Assembly: GCF_014652435.1 (NCBI RefSeq)
Contig: NZ_BMYU01000004.1
Span: 248,001 to 312,000 of the forward strand
DNA length: 64,000 nucleotides
Direction: 5' to 3'
Source of the DNA: Cognatundibacterium squillarum
GTDB taxonomy: Bacteria > Pseudomonadota > Gammaproteobacteria > Burkholderiales > Burkholderiaceae_D
In this document: positions 26,254 through 34,643 of the stretch, one piece after another
Layout: each line of letters starts with the position of its first letter
How positions within the stretch are numbered: the stretch's first letter is position 1
Position numbers and translations under genes: made by a program
The notes under the pieces: model-generated
Database searches by the model: none
What the model was told of the DNA's origin: nothing
Seen by the model: only the letters and a program-made list of their open reading frames with translations

Positions 26254-26613
26254 TTTTTCCCTCCAATTTTTTAATCCTCACGGCACTCCCTCGCTCAAAA
26301 TTGACACGAAAGGAGGTGTCGCTGCCACCTAGGTACTGCGATGAATTTTTGAACATTATCCAAATATCGCTATTGTCAGCCTGCATGGACTGCGCCCACA
26401 TTACTTTGAGAGGTTCAGCATTCTCGGGCCACTTTGCTTTATCCGCGACAACCTTGTATGCAAAAGCCCCCCCCCCCGCAATCTCGCCTCAAACGGTGTC
26501 ATACCGACCAGCACCACACCATCCAGAATCGACTGTCGCCGATCCTCCGGAAAAAGCTCCGTGTGCTGTGCAAACATGGTTGGCGCATAGCTTTTACACT
26601 CTTCGTGCGCCAT
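26246..26613 (-). pseudogene. Cassette head gene interrupted at an 11-G tract (possible phase variation)
   Basis: From the ATG at 26613 the frame reads about 50 sensible residues (MAHEECKSYAP ... GMTPFEARL) and then meets eleven consecutive G on the minus strand (26467-26477), after which it goes out of frame and stops at 26401. Beyond the tract, a different frame gives about 72 protein-like residues (AFAYKVVADKAKWPEN ... LEGKSV) and ends in a TAA overlapping the GTG of the next gene. Adding one G (or removing two) joins the two into a single 122-residue protein. Either the locus is a contingency gene in the off state or the homopolymer length is a sequencing error. Function unknown; no signal peptide seen in the joined protein. 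Confidence 0.65.
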
Positions 26614-26763
26614 CTAATCTTCGCTTCTTAAGGTTTGAAAGACTTACGACGTCTGCCTCGAGAACCACAATCACCCATTGCAATCGGTTTTCACTAAAAA
26701 CTACTTATATCTCAGCTCTTTCTGCTTTCATTTCCAAACCCCAATAAATATATACAAAAAATA

Positions 26764-26893
26764 TTAATAGAAAGTTACTTCTTTGATTTTGTTACAATCT
26801 GACCAATCAATGCTCTCATCATTACTCATGTCCCTGACTAAACTTTGTATTCGGAACATTCACAGACTTTGCTTTACCAAACACTAGATGAGC
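26764..26893 (-). other. Truncated gene tail at the cassette edge
   Basis: At the right edge of the cassette a minus-strand frame coming out of the direct repeat reads HLVFGKAKSVNVPNTKFSQ and ends at a TAA (26822-26824): the last codons of a gene cut off exactly where the repeat begins. A 21-codon frame (MSNDESIDWSDCNKIK ...) overlaps that stop and ends at 26764. Between 26763 and 26613 another fragment-like frame (RLQWVIVVLEADVVSLSN) leads into the phase-variable gene. These look like remnants of a longer operon. Confidence 0.4.
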
Positions 26894-27006
26894 GGCCGCG
26901 ACGCCGCCATGCTGCCCAAAGGCGGCGGCTGCGCAACCCGGCACTGATCTCTGCTAATTCAGTTCTGACATGAAGACAAAACGGACAGCGCTGGCTGTCC
27001 GTTTTT
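26891..27006 (+). repeat. Direct repeat (right copy): duplicated DUF971 3' end plus terminator
   Basis: Second copy of 24858-24973, offset by 2033 bases, with two mismatches (CTGACA versus CAGAAA before ATGAAG). Includes the DUF971 stop codon and hairpin terminator but no functional gene start. From 27007 to 27245 the sequence is AT-rich and gene-free, probably the promoter region of the next gene. Confidence 0.88.
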
Positions 27007-27245
27007 GTTTTTGCTGCCGGATGATTTTTCATCCAAGCTGAAGTACAGTTTCGCCGGCCGCGGATTATCGGATCAATTACGAATGCATAAAATTTACAGA
27101 AAATCACAAAATAAATATCGTGTTTTGCATTAAAAATTTATTTTGCAAGGATAATAATTTTTCCGTTATATAAATTTCGGAAAATTTATTAACCTTTTCA
27201 GAAGACCCTCGTTACGCCCGGACTCTGTCATCTGGAGTTGATTAC

Positions 27246-27692
27246 GTGTTTATAAGAGATTCAGTGGGTTACTCACTGATTATTGGCTGCTTTGGTTTTG
27301 CTGCTTCTTTATTAATCAAATTTGGCATGTATTCTTTTTTCGGTATGCATGTTTTAGAAGCCGAATTTCTGCAACCACCTCTGCTCATGACATTCATTGA
27401 AGTTGCCATTTTATCGCCACTTTTAGAGACATATTTTCTGGCAATCGCATACTTTCTGTTTAATCTGTATTTTCGCCCTGCCATCTCTGTAGTTTTTGCT
27501 GGCGCGCTTTTAGCAGCACTTCATTCGTCTCTTCTTTGGATCTGGGGAATTTTTGCATTCGTTCCTTTATTGATCTATTCCATTCCGTTTTCCAACAAGG
27601 CAATAACGCACAATCAGCGCCTTATATCGTCTGCGGTCAGTCACGCAACGCATAATTGCCTGGCGTTTTTGTTAGTGGTGAGTGCCGGATGA
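27246..27692 (+). CDS. CPBP-like membrane protein with degenerate first motif
   Basis: 148 residues with four to five hydrophobic segments. The layout resembles CPBP (CAAX protease and bacteriocin-processing) intramembrane proteins: a motif-1 region SPLLETYFL where EExxxR would be expected, a motif-2 like AALHSSL and a motif-3 like SHATHN. The double glutamate and arginine of motif 1 are not intact, so proteolytic activity is doubtful. GTG start at 27246 with GGAG about ten bases upstream. AT-richer than the core genes; stands alone between the cassette and the iron transporter. Possible roles in immunity or membrane maintenance are guesses. Confidence 0.55.
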   Translation: MFIRDSVGYSLIIGCFGFAASLLIKFGMYSFFGMHVLEAEFLQPPLLMTFIEVAILSPLLETYFLAIAYFLFNLYFRPAISVVFAGALLAALHSSLLWIWGIFAFVPLLIYSIPFSNKAITHNQRLISSAVSHATHNCLAFLLVVSAG

Positions 27693-27880
27693 AGAACTGA
27701 ACGGATACTGATCCGGCTATTGTCCCGCAAGTCCACAGTCGAAAAAAGCGTTTTTCCCCTACTCCCAGCGCTCGAATTTCACATCAGAAAATCTCAAGGT
27801 TCAGCGACCACAAAAAACAGCAACCATTCAACAGACGGAAGCATGTGCATGCAGACGTGAGGTCGCTCCGGCTACCCTCT

Positions 27881-27978
27881 CTGTGCAGCTATCCGCATCC
27901 ACCATTTCCGAAAGCCCGGACTTTCTGCCGACGACCGGCGGGGTGCTGTGCGGGCATCCGCATTTGAGGCAGTTTTGA
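27881..27978 (+). repeat. Dispersed intergenic repeat, copy 3
   Basis: Begins CTGTGCAGCTATCCGCATCC, core CCGGACTTTCTGCCGACGAC at 27916-27935, then GTGCTGTGCGGGCATCCGCAT. Close to copy 4 at 31868-31965 over the whole length and in the same orientation; the two bracket the fbp operon. The gap 27693-28115 holds nothing else except the putative Fur site. Confidence 0.8.
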
Positions 27979-28051
27979 GCAAATTCGGGTAGTTTCCGTG
28001 CCTGCATACGCATTACATGACCGCCATCAAGCACGACATAAAAAATCATGG

Positions 28052-28070
28052 AAATGAGAATTACTTTTAT
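28052..28070 (+). promoter_or_regulatory. Possible Fur box before the iron transporter operon
   Basis: AAATGAGAATTACTTTTAT matches the Fur consensus at about eleven of sixteen aligned positions and lies some 45 bases before the fbpA start. Fur control is expected for this transporter family, but the match is imperfect. Confidence 0.4.
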
Positions 28071-28115
28071 TTATACTTCGGTGCGCTTTTTTCTTTTTCA
28101 GCCCGGAGTCATGCT

Positions 28116-29129
28116 ATGTCATCTGTTTTCCCGCGCCGTACCGCAAGCTGTTTTGCTGCCATTCTGTCCGTTTTTGCTGCTGCACCGGCATTTGCCGAAG
28201 AAGTGTTTGTGTACTCTGCCAGAAATGAGCAGCTGATCAAGCCACTGTTTGATGCCTACACCAAACAAACCGGCGTGCAGGTGAAGTTTGTCACTGACAA
28301 AGAAGGCCCGTTGCTGGAGCGTCTGAAAGCGGAAGGTGCGAATACGCCGGCAGATATTCTGATTACGGTTGATGCGGGCAACTTATGGCAGGCAGCACAG
28401 GCTGATTTGCTGCGTTCGGTGCAGTCGAAAATTCTGGAAACGAATATTCCCGAATATCTGCGCGATCCGAAAAAACAATGGTTTGGCCTGTCTGTCCGCG
28501 CCAGAACCATGTTTTTTAATCCAAAGAAAGTCGCTGCCAAAGATCTGAGCAGCTATGAAGATCTGGCCGATCCGAAATGGAAAGGCCGTTTATGCCTGCG
28601 TACATCGAAGAAGGTTTATAACCAGTCGCTGGTTGCGACCATGATTGCAGAACACGGCACAGAAAAAACAGAAAAAATCGTGAAGGGCTGGGTTGCCAAT
28701 CTGGCCACGGATGTATTCCCTGACGATACCAAACTGCTGGAAGCGATTGGTGCCGGTCAGTGTGATGTCGGTGTGGCCAACACCTATTACTACGGCCGTC
28801 TGCTGGATAAAAAACCGGATTTACCGGTTGCTATTTTCTGGGCGAATCAGAATGGTAAAGGCACGCATGTGAATGTTTCCGGTGCCGGCATCACGAAACA
28901 TGCAAAAAATCCGGCCGGTGCGCAGAAGCTGATCGAGTGGCTGTCGTCTGATAAAGCGCAGAATTTGTTCACGGATCTGGATTTTGAATATCCGGCTAAT
29001 CCGGCTGTCAAAGCCGATGCGGTGCTGCTCAAATGGGGCAGTTTCAAACAGAATCTGATCAACGTGAATAAGGCTGGTGAATTGCAGGTTGAAGCCGTCA
29101 AACTGATGGATCGCGCTGCTTATAAGTAA
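28116..29129 (+). CDS. fbpA: Ferric iron ABC transporter, periplasmic binding protein
   Basis: Binds Fe3+ in the periplasm and delivers it to the FbpB permease. 337 residues from the ATG at 28116, chosen over the longer frame because GGAG precedes it at eight bases and a proper signal peptide follows (basic start, hydrophobic run, cleavage at AFAEE). After cleavage the sequence [18 protein letters not shown] is typical of the FbpA/AfuA group, and NTYYYGRLL near residue 228 supplies the adjacent tyrosines that ligate iron. A terminator-like hairpin between fbpA and fbpB probably allows more binding protein than permease. Confidence 0.9.
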   Translation: MSSVFPRRTASCFAAILSVFAAAPAFAEEVFVYSARNEQLIKPLFDAYTKQTGVQVKFVTDKEGPLLERLKAEGANTPADILITVDAGNLWQAAQADLLRSVQSKILETNIPEYLRDPKKQWFGLSVRARTMFFNPKKVAAKDLSSYEDLADPKWKGRLCLRTSKKVYNQSLVATMIAEHGTEKTEKIVKGWVANLATDVFPDDTKLLEAIGAGQCDVGVANTYYYGRLLDKKPDLPVAIFWANQNGKGTHVNVSGAGITKHAKNPAGAQKLIEWLSSDKAQNLFTDLDFEYPANPAVKADAVLLKWGSFKQNLINVNKAGELQVEAVKLMDRAAYK

Positions 29130-29146
29130 TATCATCTGGCCTGAGC

Positions 29147-29175
29147 AAAAGCCGTCAGTCTCTGACGGCTTTTTT
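29147..29175 (+). terminator. Hairpin between fbpA and fbpB (partial terminator)
   Basis: AAGCCGTCAG and CTGACGGCTT arms with a T run, starting 18 bases after the fbpA stop. Likely lowers read-through into fbpB, as is common after binding-protein genes. Confidence 0.7.
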
Positions 29176-29203
29176 GTACGTGCCGATTGCTGATGCTTCA
29201 TTT

Positions 29204-30802
29204 ATGTCCCGCCCACATTCCCCTGTCTGGCGTATTGCCAGCCTTCTGATTGCCTGCCTGTGCCTGATGCCGGTGCTGGTAGTCAGTACTTCACTGCTGC
29301 ATCCTGATCTGACGGTCTGGGCGCATATTGCCGAATACGTACTGCCGGATCTGCTGGTCAATACGGCCAGTCTGCTGCTCGGCGTCAGTGCGCTGACCTT
29401 GTGTATCGGGGTCGGGCTGGCGTGGCTGGTCTCGGTGTGTGACTTTCCCGGACGGCGTGCTTTTGCCTGGATGCTGGCCCTGCCGATGGCCTTACCGGCT
29501 TATGTTGCCGCATTTGCGGACGTGGGCATGCTGGACTTCACCGGCACACTGCAAACCTGGCTGCGTGCCACGTTTGACTGGCAAGGGCAGTTGCCGCCCG
29601 TGCGTTCACGCGCCGGGGTGATCTGCGTATTTTCGCTGTCGCTGTATCCGTATGTGTATCTGTTGTCGCGTCAGGCATTTTCCACTCAGGGAAAACGTGC
29701 ACTGGAAGCCGCGCAGTCGCTGGGTTACTCGCCGTGGCAGGGCTTCTGGCGTATTGCCCTGCCCGCTGCCCGTCCCTGGATAGCCGGTGGTTTATTGCTG
29801 GTGTGGATGGAGACGCTGGCCGATTTCGGCACAGTCTCGGTGTTTAATTTCGATACGTTTACCACGGCAATTTATAAGTCCTGGTTTGCGCTGTTTTCGA
29901 TGCAGGCAGCCTCACAGTTATCGGCATTGCTGGTGTTGCTGGTGCTGCTGCTGGCAGGTGCGGAATCCTGGTTACGCCGTCGCCGGAAATTTACCGGCGG
30001 TGGAAAAAATGCCGCCTCACATTACCAGTTGCACGGCTGGCGGGCGGCAGCCGCATTCAGCGCCTGTTGCCTGACCTTGTTGCTGGCATTTTTTCTGCCG
30101 GTGGCACAATTGCTTGCGTGGGCGCTGCAAACCCGTGACAGCGTCGATGCCCGTTATCTCGGGTTTATCGGCCATTCGGTATTACTGGCTGGCGGCAGCG
30201 CGCTGGCAGCCTGTGCATTTGCTCTGATACTGGCACGCACGGCACGCCTTTATCCGGGTAACGGTACGCAACTGATGACGAAACTGGCCACGCTGGGTTA
30301 TGCCATTCCCGGTTCAGTGCTGGCTGTCGGCATTTTTATCCCGGTCGCCTGGCTGGATACGCAAATTGCCAGCCTGAGCCAGACCGGAGGCAGCAGCGCG
30401 CAAATGTTTCTGCGCGGCAGTGTGCTGGTGATGATGCTGGCCTTTGTGATCCGCTTTCTGGCGGTGGCATATCATCCGGTGGACAGTGCAATGCAAAGGA
30501 TCAGTCAGAACCATGAAGATGCGGCCAGAATTCTGGGCTTGTCCGGTCTGCGCTTATTTCATCGTCTGCACTGGGGCATGCTGAAGGGCGGCTTATTTAC
30601 CGCCGTGCTGATGGTATTTGTGGATGTGATGAAAGAGATGCCGATCACCCTGATGCTGCGCCCGTTCGGCTGGGATACCTTATCGGTCAGGATTTTTGAA
30701 ATGACCTCGGAAGGGATGTGGGAAAATGCCGCAACACCGGCACTGGCGCTGATCATTGCCGGCCTGCTGCCTGTGATTCTGCTGGGTCGCCAGCATCAGT
30801 AA
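29204..30802 (+). CDS. fbpB: Ferric iron ABC transporter, permease (two fused domains)
   Basis: Inner-membrane permease for Fe3+, with two binding-protein-dependent transport domains in one chain and about twelve hydrophobic segments. Both EAA loops are visible: EAAQSLGYSPWQGFWRIALP in the first half (EAAQSLGYS... PAARPW) and EDAARILGLSGLRLFHRLHW in the second half. 532 residues from the ATG at 29204 (MSRPHSPVW); an upstream TTG would start inside the terminator hairpin and is unlikely. Forms the channel with two FbpC subunits. Operon order A-B-C is standard for FbpABC/SfuABC systems. Confidence 0.9.
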   Translation: MSRPHSPVWRIASLLIACLCLMPVLVVSTSLLHPDLTVWAHIAEYVLPDLLVNTASLLLGVSALTLCIGVGLAWLVSVCDFPGRRAFAWMLALPMALPAYVAAFADVGMLDFTGTLQTWLRATFDWQGQLPPVRSRAGVICVFSLSLYPYVYLLSRQAFSTQGKRALEAAQSLGYSPWQGFWRIALPAARPWIAGGLLLVWMETLADFGTVSVFNFDTFTTAIYKSWFALFSMQAASQLSALLVLLVLLLAGAESWLRRRRKFTGGGKNAASHYQLHGWRAAAAFSACCLTLLLAFFLPVAQLLAWALQTRDSVDARYLGFIGHSVLLAGGSALAACAFALILARTARLYPGNGTQLMTKLATLGYAIPGSVLAVGIFIPVAWLDTQIASLSQTGGSSAQMFLRGSVLVMMLAFVIRFLAVAYHPVDSAMQRISQNHEDAARILGLSGLRLFHRLHWGMLKGGLFTAVLMVFVDVMKEMPITLMLRPFGWDTLSVRIFEMTSEGMWENAATPALALIIAGLLPVILLGRQHQ

Positions 30803-30826
30803 TTTACCTGTTTTTCCAAAAACATC

Positions 30827-31867
30827 ATGAGTCTGCTGCAAGTTCAACATCTACGCCACGCCTATCAGGACCGTACCACGCTGCACGATCTGTCGTTCGA
30901 ACTGCAACAGGGCGAAATCGCCTGTCTGCTGGGACCGTCCGGCTGCGGCAAAACCACGGCGCTGCGCTGCATTGCCGGTTTTGAAGCCGTGCAGGACGGC
31001 CAGATTCTTTTAAACGGCAAGCTGGTCAGCCGTCAGGGAATGACGCTGCCACCGCAGCACAGAAAAATCGGCATGGTGTTTCAGGACTATGCACTGTTTC
31101 CGCATTTAACCGTCGCGGCCAATGTCCGGCTCGGTCTGCACCAGACAGATCGCCAGTCCGCTGTACGGCGGGTCAGTGAAATGCTGGAAATCACCGGTCT
31201 GCAGCACTACGCCGGTGCCTATCCGCATGAGTTGTCCGGCGGTCAGCAGCAAAGGGTGGCCTTAGCCCGCGCACTGGCCCCCAGCCCGGATCTGATACTG
31301 ATGGATGAACCGTTTTCGAATCTGGATACGGAACTGCGGGTCAAACTGAGCGCCGAGGTACGCAGCCTGCTGAAAGCACAGGGCAGTACCGCGATCATCG
31401 TCACGCACGACCAGCATGAAGCGTTTGCGCTGGCAGACCAGATCGGCTTACTGCAGCACGGCATCATGCAGCAATGGGGTGCCGCCTATGATTTGTACCA
31501 CCGCCCGCGCAACCCGTTTGTTGCCAACTTTATCGGCGAAGGTGTTCTGCTGCCCGCTCTTGCCTGCGAACAAGACTGTGTGCATCCGGCCTTCGGCGAA
31601 CTGCGCGGCAGTCTCAGCGAGCAGTTTCAGAAAGATGAAGCGGTGAATGTGCTGATCCGTCCGGATGATATCGTGCACGATGACAGCAGCCCGATTCAGG
31701 CCAGAGTCATCAGCAAAGCCTTCCGGGGCGCAGAATTTCTGTACACACTGGAATTACAGGACGGAACCCGCGTGCTGTCGCTGGTACCAAGCCATCACGA
31801 CCATGCGCTGGGCGAAGCCATCGGTATCCGCATAGAAGTTGACCATCTGATCGCATTCCGCGCCTGA
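30827..31867 (+). CDS. fbpC: Ferric iron ABC transporter, ATP-binding protein
   Basis: ATPase of the iron importer, 346 residues. Walker A GPSGCGKTTALR near residue 38, Q-loop MVFQDYALFPH near 85, signature LSGGQQQRVALARAL near 135 and Walker B LILMDEPFSNLD near 158, with the switch histidine in VTHDQHEA. The C-terminal third (about 240-346) is a TOBE-type regulatory domain. Starts 24 bases after fbpB. A repeat copy begins immediately after its stop codon. Confidence 0.93.
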   Translation: MSLLQVQHLRHAYQDRTTLHDLSFELQQGEIACLLGPSGCGKTTALRCIAGFEAVQDGQILLNGKLVSRQGMTLPPQHRKIGMVFQDYALFPHLTVAANVRLGLHQTDRQSAVRRVSEMLEITGLQHYAGAYPHELSGGQQQRVALARALAPSPDLILMDEPFSNLDTELRVKLSAEVRSLLKAQGSTAIIVTHDQHEAFALADQIGLLQHGIMQQWGAAYDLYHRPRNPFVANFIGEGVLLPALACEQDCVHPAFGELRGSLSEQFQKDEAVNVLIRPDDIVHDDSSPIQARVISKAFRGAEFLYTLELQDGTRVLSLVPSHHDHALGEAIGIRIEVDHLIAFRA

Positions 31868-31965
31868 CTGTGCAGCTATCCGCATCCGGCATTTCCGGAA
31901 GCCCGGACTTTCTGCCGACGACCGCCGGGGCGCTGTGCGGGAATCCGCATTTCAGGCATTTTCAG
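31868..31965 (+). repeat. Dispersed intergenic repeat, copy 4
   Basis: Begins one base after the fbpC stop. Core CCGGACTTTCTGCCGACGAC at 31903-31922; followed by degenerate short iterations of TTTTCAGGCA-like units to about 31990. Nearly the same as copy 3 (27881-27978). The remaining gap to ubiE (32219) shows no supported gene. Confidence 0.8.
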
Positions 31966-32185
31966 GCAGTTTCAGGCCGTTTTCGGGCATTTATCAGACT
32001 GATGAAGGCCTGAACTTGTCAGCGCAGAGGCTTTCCGCTGGCGGGCAAAGGAAACCGCCTGCCGGATTTTTGCCACCGCTGCAGCGGTTTGCGTTGAGAT
32101 AGCGGACAGGCCAGCCTCACGTACCATCAGGCTTTGCGCCTTGCTGCTTTGCGGGAAAATAGATGCCGCCGGACACGACATCCCC

Positions 32186-32191
32186 TATAAT
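32186..32191 (+). promoter_or_regulatory. Putative -10 box of the ubiE promoter
   Basis: A perfect TATAAT 28 bases upstream of the ubiE ATG. No good -35 is seen at 17 bases, so the call rests on the -10 only. Confidence 0.35.
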
Positions 32192-32219
32192 GCGGCTTCT
32201 GAACAGGAGTCTTGTCACT

Positions 32220-32954
32220 ATGAGCAATTCCACGCATTTTGGTTATACAACCGTTGCCGAAGAAGAAAAAGTCCATAAAGTCGCTGAAGTGTTTCACTCG
32301 GTCGCTGCCAAATACGACATCATGAATGACGTGATGTCCGGCGGCTTGCACCGACTGTGGAAAATCTTCACCATCGCCCAGGCTGGCGTGCGCCCCGGCT
32401 TCAAAGTGCTGGACATCGCCGGCGGTACCGGCGATCTGACCAAAGAATTTGTCCGCCAGGCCGGTAAAACCGGCGAAGTCTGGCATACTGACATTAACGA
32501 ATCCATGCTGAGAGTGGGACGTGACCGCCTCTTGAATAAAGGCTTAGTCACCCCCACCTTGCTGTGTGATGCTGAGAAACTGCCGTTTCGGGATAATTAT
32601 TTCGATCGGGTCACCGTTGCGTTTGGTTTGCGTAACATGACACACAAAGATCAGGCGCTGGCTGAAATGCACAGGGTACTGAAACCGGGCGGCAAATTAC
32701 TGGTTCTCGAATTCTCCAAAGTAAGCGAACTGCTGCAAAAACCTTACGATCTTTATTCGTTCAAGCTCTTGCCTGTGATGGGTAAGCTGATTGCGAATGA
32801 CGAAGACAGCTATCGCTATCTGGCAGAATCCATCCGTATGCATCCGGATCAGGAGACCTTAAAAGGGATGATGGAACAGGCGGGTCTGGAGAAAGTCCAG
32901 TACTTCAACCTGACGGCAGGTGTGGCCGCTTTGCACACTGGTATCAAACTATAA
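32220..32954 (+). CDS. ubiE: Demethylmenaquinol / 2-methoxy-6-polyprenyl-1,4-benzoquinol methyltransferase
   Basis: SAM-dependent C-methyltransferase of ubiquinone (and menaquinone) synthesis, 244 residues. [16 protein letters not shown] near residue 25 and [12 protein letters not shown] at 63-74 (SAM motif I) are the UbiE signatures; [20 protein letters not shown] near 140 (key part [10 protein letters not shown]) is the usual later motif. Start at the ATG at 32220 after a GAACAGGAGT ribosome-binding site. It opens the ubiE-Tim44-ubiJ-ubiB run. Confidence 0.95.
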   Translation: MSNSTHFGYTTVAEEEKVHKVAEVFHSVAAKYDIMNDVMSGGLHRLWKIFTIAQAGVRPGFKVLDIAGGTGDLTKEFVRQAGKTGEVWHTDINESMLRVGRDRLLNKGLVTPTLLCDAEKLPFRDNYFDRVTVAFGLRNMTHKDQALAEMHRVLKPGGKLLVLEFSKVSELLQKPYDLYSFKLLPVMGKLIANDEDSYRYLAESIRMHPDQETLKGMMEQAGLEKVQYFNLTAGVAALHTGIKL

Positions 32955-32975
32955 AAATCCCCAAGGAGTTTTTCC

Positions 32976-33914
32976 ATGAAAAAGTTTTTGCTTGCGATGG
33001 TCATGGTAGCCAGTACTCTGGCCATGACCGCACAGGATGCAGACGCGAAACGTCTGGGCGGCGGCAGTTCCAGCGGCCGTCAGTCGACTAACGTTGCCCG
33101 CCAGGCAACACCGGCCACACCGGCACAACCAAATCAGGCACAGCGCCCTGCAGCAGCACCTGCACAAGGTGCGGCACCGGCAGCTGTTCCGCCAAAACCG
33201 GCTTCACCGTGGAAAGGCATCGCTGCCGGTCTGATCGGTGGCGCATTGCTGGGTGCAGCCCTGTCCCACTTCGGTCTGGGTGGTGCAATGGCCAGTGCAC
33301 TGGGTTCGATTCTGACTTTCGCCCTGATGGGTCTGGCGATTTTCTTCATCATCCGTATGATTCGCGGTATGCGTAACGGCGGCAATCAGGCGCAACCTGC
33401 GTTTGCCGGCATGAACAATGCGCAGCCAGCGTACCAGCCACAGGCTTTCCAGCAACAACAGCCGGAACCTGCAGCGTATCAGGCGAACAATTTCAGCGGC
33501 GGCAGCACACCTGCAGCAGATCCGAATCAGGGCACCTGGTCGGTACCGGCGGACTTTGATGTGAACGGTTTCCTGCGCAATGCCAAAGGCTATTTCATCC
33601 GCCTGCAGGCAGCATGGGATAAAGCCGATCTGAACGATCTGCGCGAATTCACATCGCCTGAAATGTTTGCTGAACTGCGCCTGCAGATTCAGGAACGCGG
33701 CAATGCAGCGAACGTGACTGACGTTGTCAGCATCGATGCGCAATTGCTGGGTATTGAAGACAATGGCCGCGACTATCTGGCCAGCGTACGCTTCACCGGC
33801 ATGATCAAGGAAGATGCCGGCGCACCTGCAGAGCCATTCAATGAAGTCTGGAATCTGGCCAAACCATCCAATGGTTCCGGTGGCTGGGTGCTGGCAGGTA
33901 TTCAGCAGGGCTGA
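32976..33914 (+). CDS. Tim44-like domain membrane protein
   Basis: 312 residues: N-terminal signal-like segment (1-24), a low-complexity Ala/Pro/Gln-rich linker, two adjacent hydrophobic segments near 78-125 (GLIGGALLGAALSHFGLGG then ALMGLAIFFIIRMI), a Gln-rich linker, and a C-terminal Tim44/MBA1-type domain (about 190-310) with FLRNAKGYFIRLQAAWDKAD and DLREFTSPEMFAELR (parts shown). Bacterial members are membrane proteins of unclear role, often beside ubiE/ubiB in Burkholderiales. 21 bases after ubiE with a strong AAGGAG site. Confidence 0.88.
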   Translation: MKKFLLAMVMVASTLAMTAQDADAKRLGGGSSSGRQSTNVARQATPATPAQPNQAQRPAAAPAQGAAPAAVPPKPASPWKGIAAGLIGGALLGAALSHFGLGGAMASALGSILTFALMGLAIFFIIRMIRGMRNGGNQAQPAFAGMNNAQPAYQPQAFQQQQPEPAAYQANNFSGGSTPAADPNQGTWSVPADFDVNGFLRNAKGYFIRLQAAWDKADLNDLREFTSPEMFAELRLQIQERGNAANVTDVVSIDAQLLGIEDNGRDYLASVRFTGMIKEDAGAPAEPFNEVWNLAKPSNGSGGWVLAGIQQG

Positions 33915-33986
33915 TCATCGTCACTTTGCATCTGCATCAAGCATAGTGCCGATCCATCCGGCCTGAGGCCGGAAACTGTTACACTG

Positions 33987-34016
33987 AAAACCGCCCGCAC
34001 TCCGGGCGGTTTTTTT
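33987..34016 (+). terminator. Rho-independent terminator after the Tim44-like gene
   Basis: ACCGCCCG and CGGGCGGT arms with seven T; lies 70 bases after the stop and 50 bases before ubiJ. Confidence 0.85.
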
Positions 34017-34067
34017 ATGTGTAACGCACACAACGAACACCGACAGACGAACACTCTGACAGGATTT

Positions 34068-34643
34068 ATGATTTCAGCTGCTCCTTTCATTAATCACTTG
34101 CTGGCCCGCGATGACCGCGCACGACACATGCTGCAGGCCCACGCCGGAAAATCGGTGTGCGCTGATCTGCAAAGCTTCCGTATCCATTTGCTGATTACCG
34201 CTGACGGTTATCTGCAGAATGCCGGTACGGAACAGCAAGCCAGCGTCACCATTCACATTCAGCCATCCGACTTGCCAGCCATGCTGCAGCAGCGCGAACG
34301 CGCGTTTTCGTATGTGCGTATCGATGGTGATGCCGATCTGGCCAATACTGTGTCCGCGCTCAGTGACACGCTGCGCTGGGATGCTGAAGCTGACCTGAGC
34401 AAAGTGTTCGGCGATATCGCCGCCGTGCGCATGACCGCCGGCGCAAAACAATTGTGGCAGCATGCCGGACAAGCGCATCAGCGCCTGCAGGAAAATGTCG
34501 CTGAGTATTTACTCGAAGAAAAACAAGTACTGGTCCGACCAGCGGAAGTCCGCCAGCAGGGTCAGCAAATCCAGAAAACCCGCGACGATACTGAGCGCTT
34601 ACTGAAACGCATAGAACGTCTGGAAAGGAGCCGTTCATGCTGA
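34068..34643 (+). CDS. ubiJ: Ubiquinone biosynthesis accessory factor UbiJ (SCP2 domain)
   Basis: 191-residue protein with an SCP2-like lipid-binding domain (about 10-110) and a helical C-terminal tail, the build of UbiJ, which holds polyprenylated intermediates for the soluble Ubi complex. Start at the ATG at 34068 with AGGA close upstream; the open frame begins earlier but in the terminator. Its end overlaps the ubiB start by seven bases, and the ubiE/ubiB neighbourhood is the main support for the name. Confidence 0.85.
   Translation: MISAAPFINHLLARDDRARHMLQAHAGKSVCADLQSFRIHLLITADGYLQNAGTEQQASVTIHIQPSDLPAMLQQRERAFSYVRIDGDADLANTVSALSDTLRWDAEADLSKVFGDIAAVRMTAGAKQLWQHAGQAHQRLQENVAEYLLEEKQVLVRPAEVRQQGQQIQKTRDDTERLLKRIERLERSRSC

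Noticed and set aside
31972..32181. 69-codon minus-strand frame between fbpC and ubiE
   Set aside because: Begins over the ubiE promoter region and ends in the repeat tail; no family resemblance and no ribosome-binding site that I could support.
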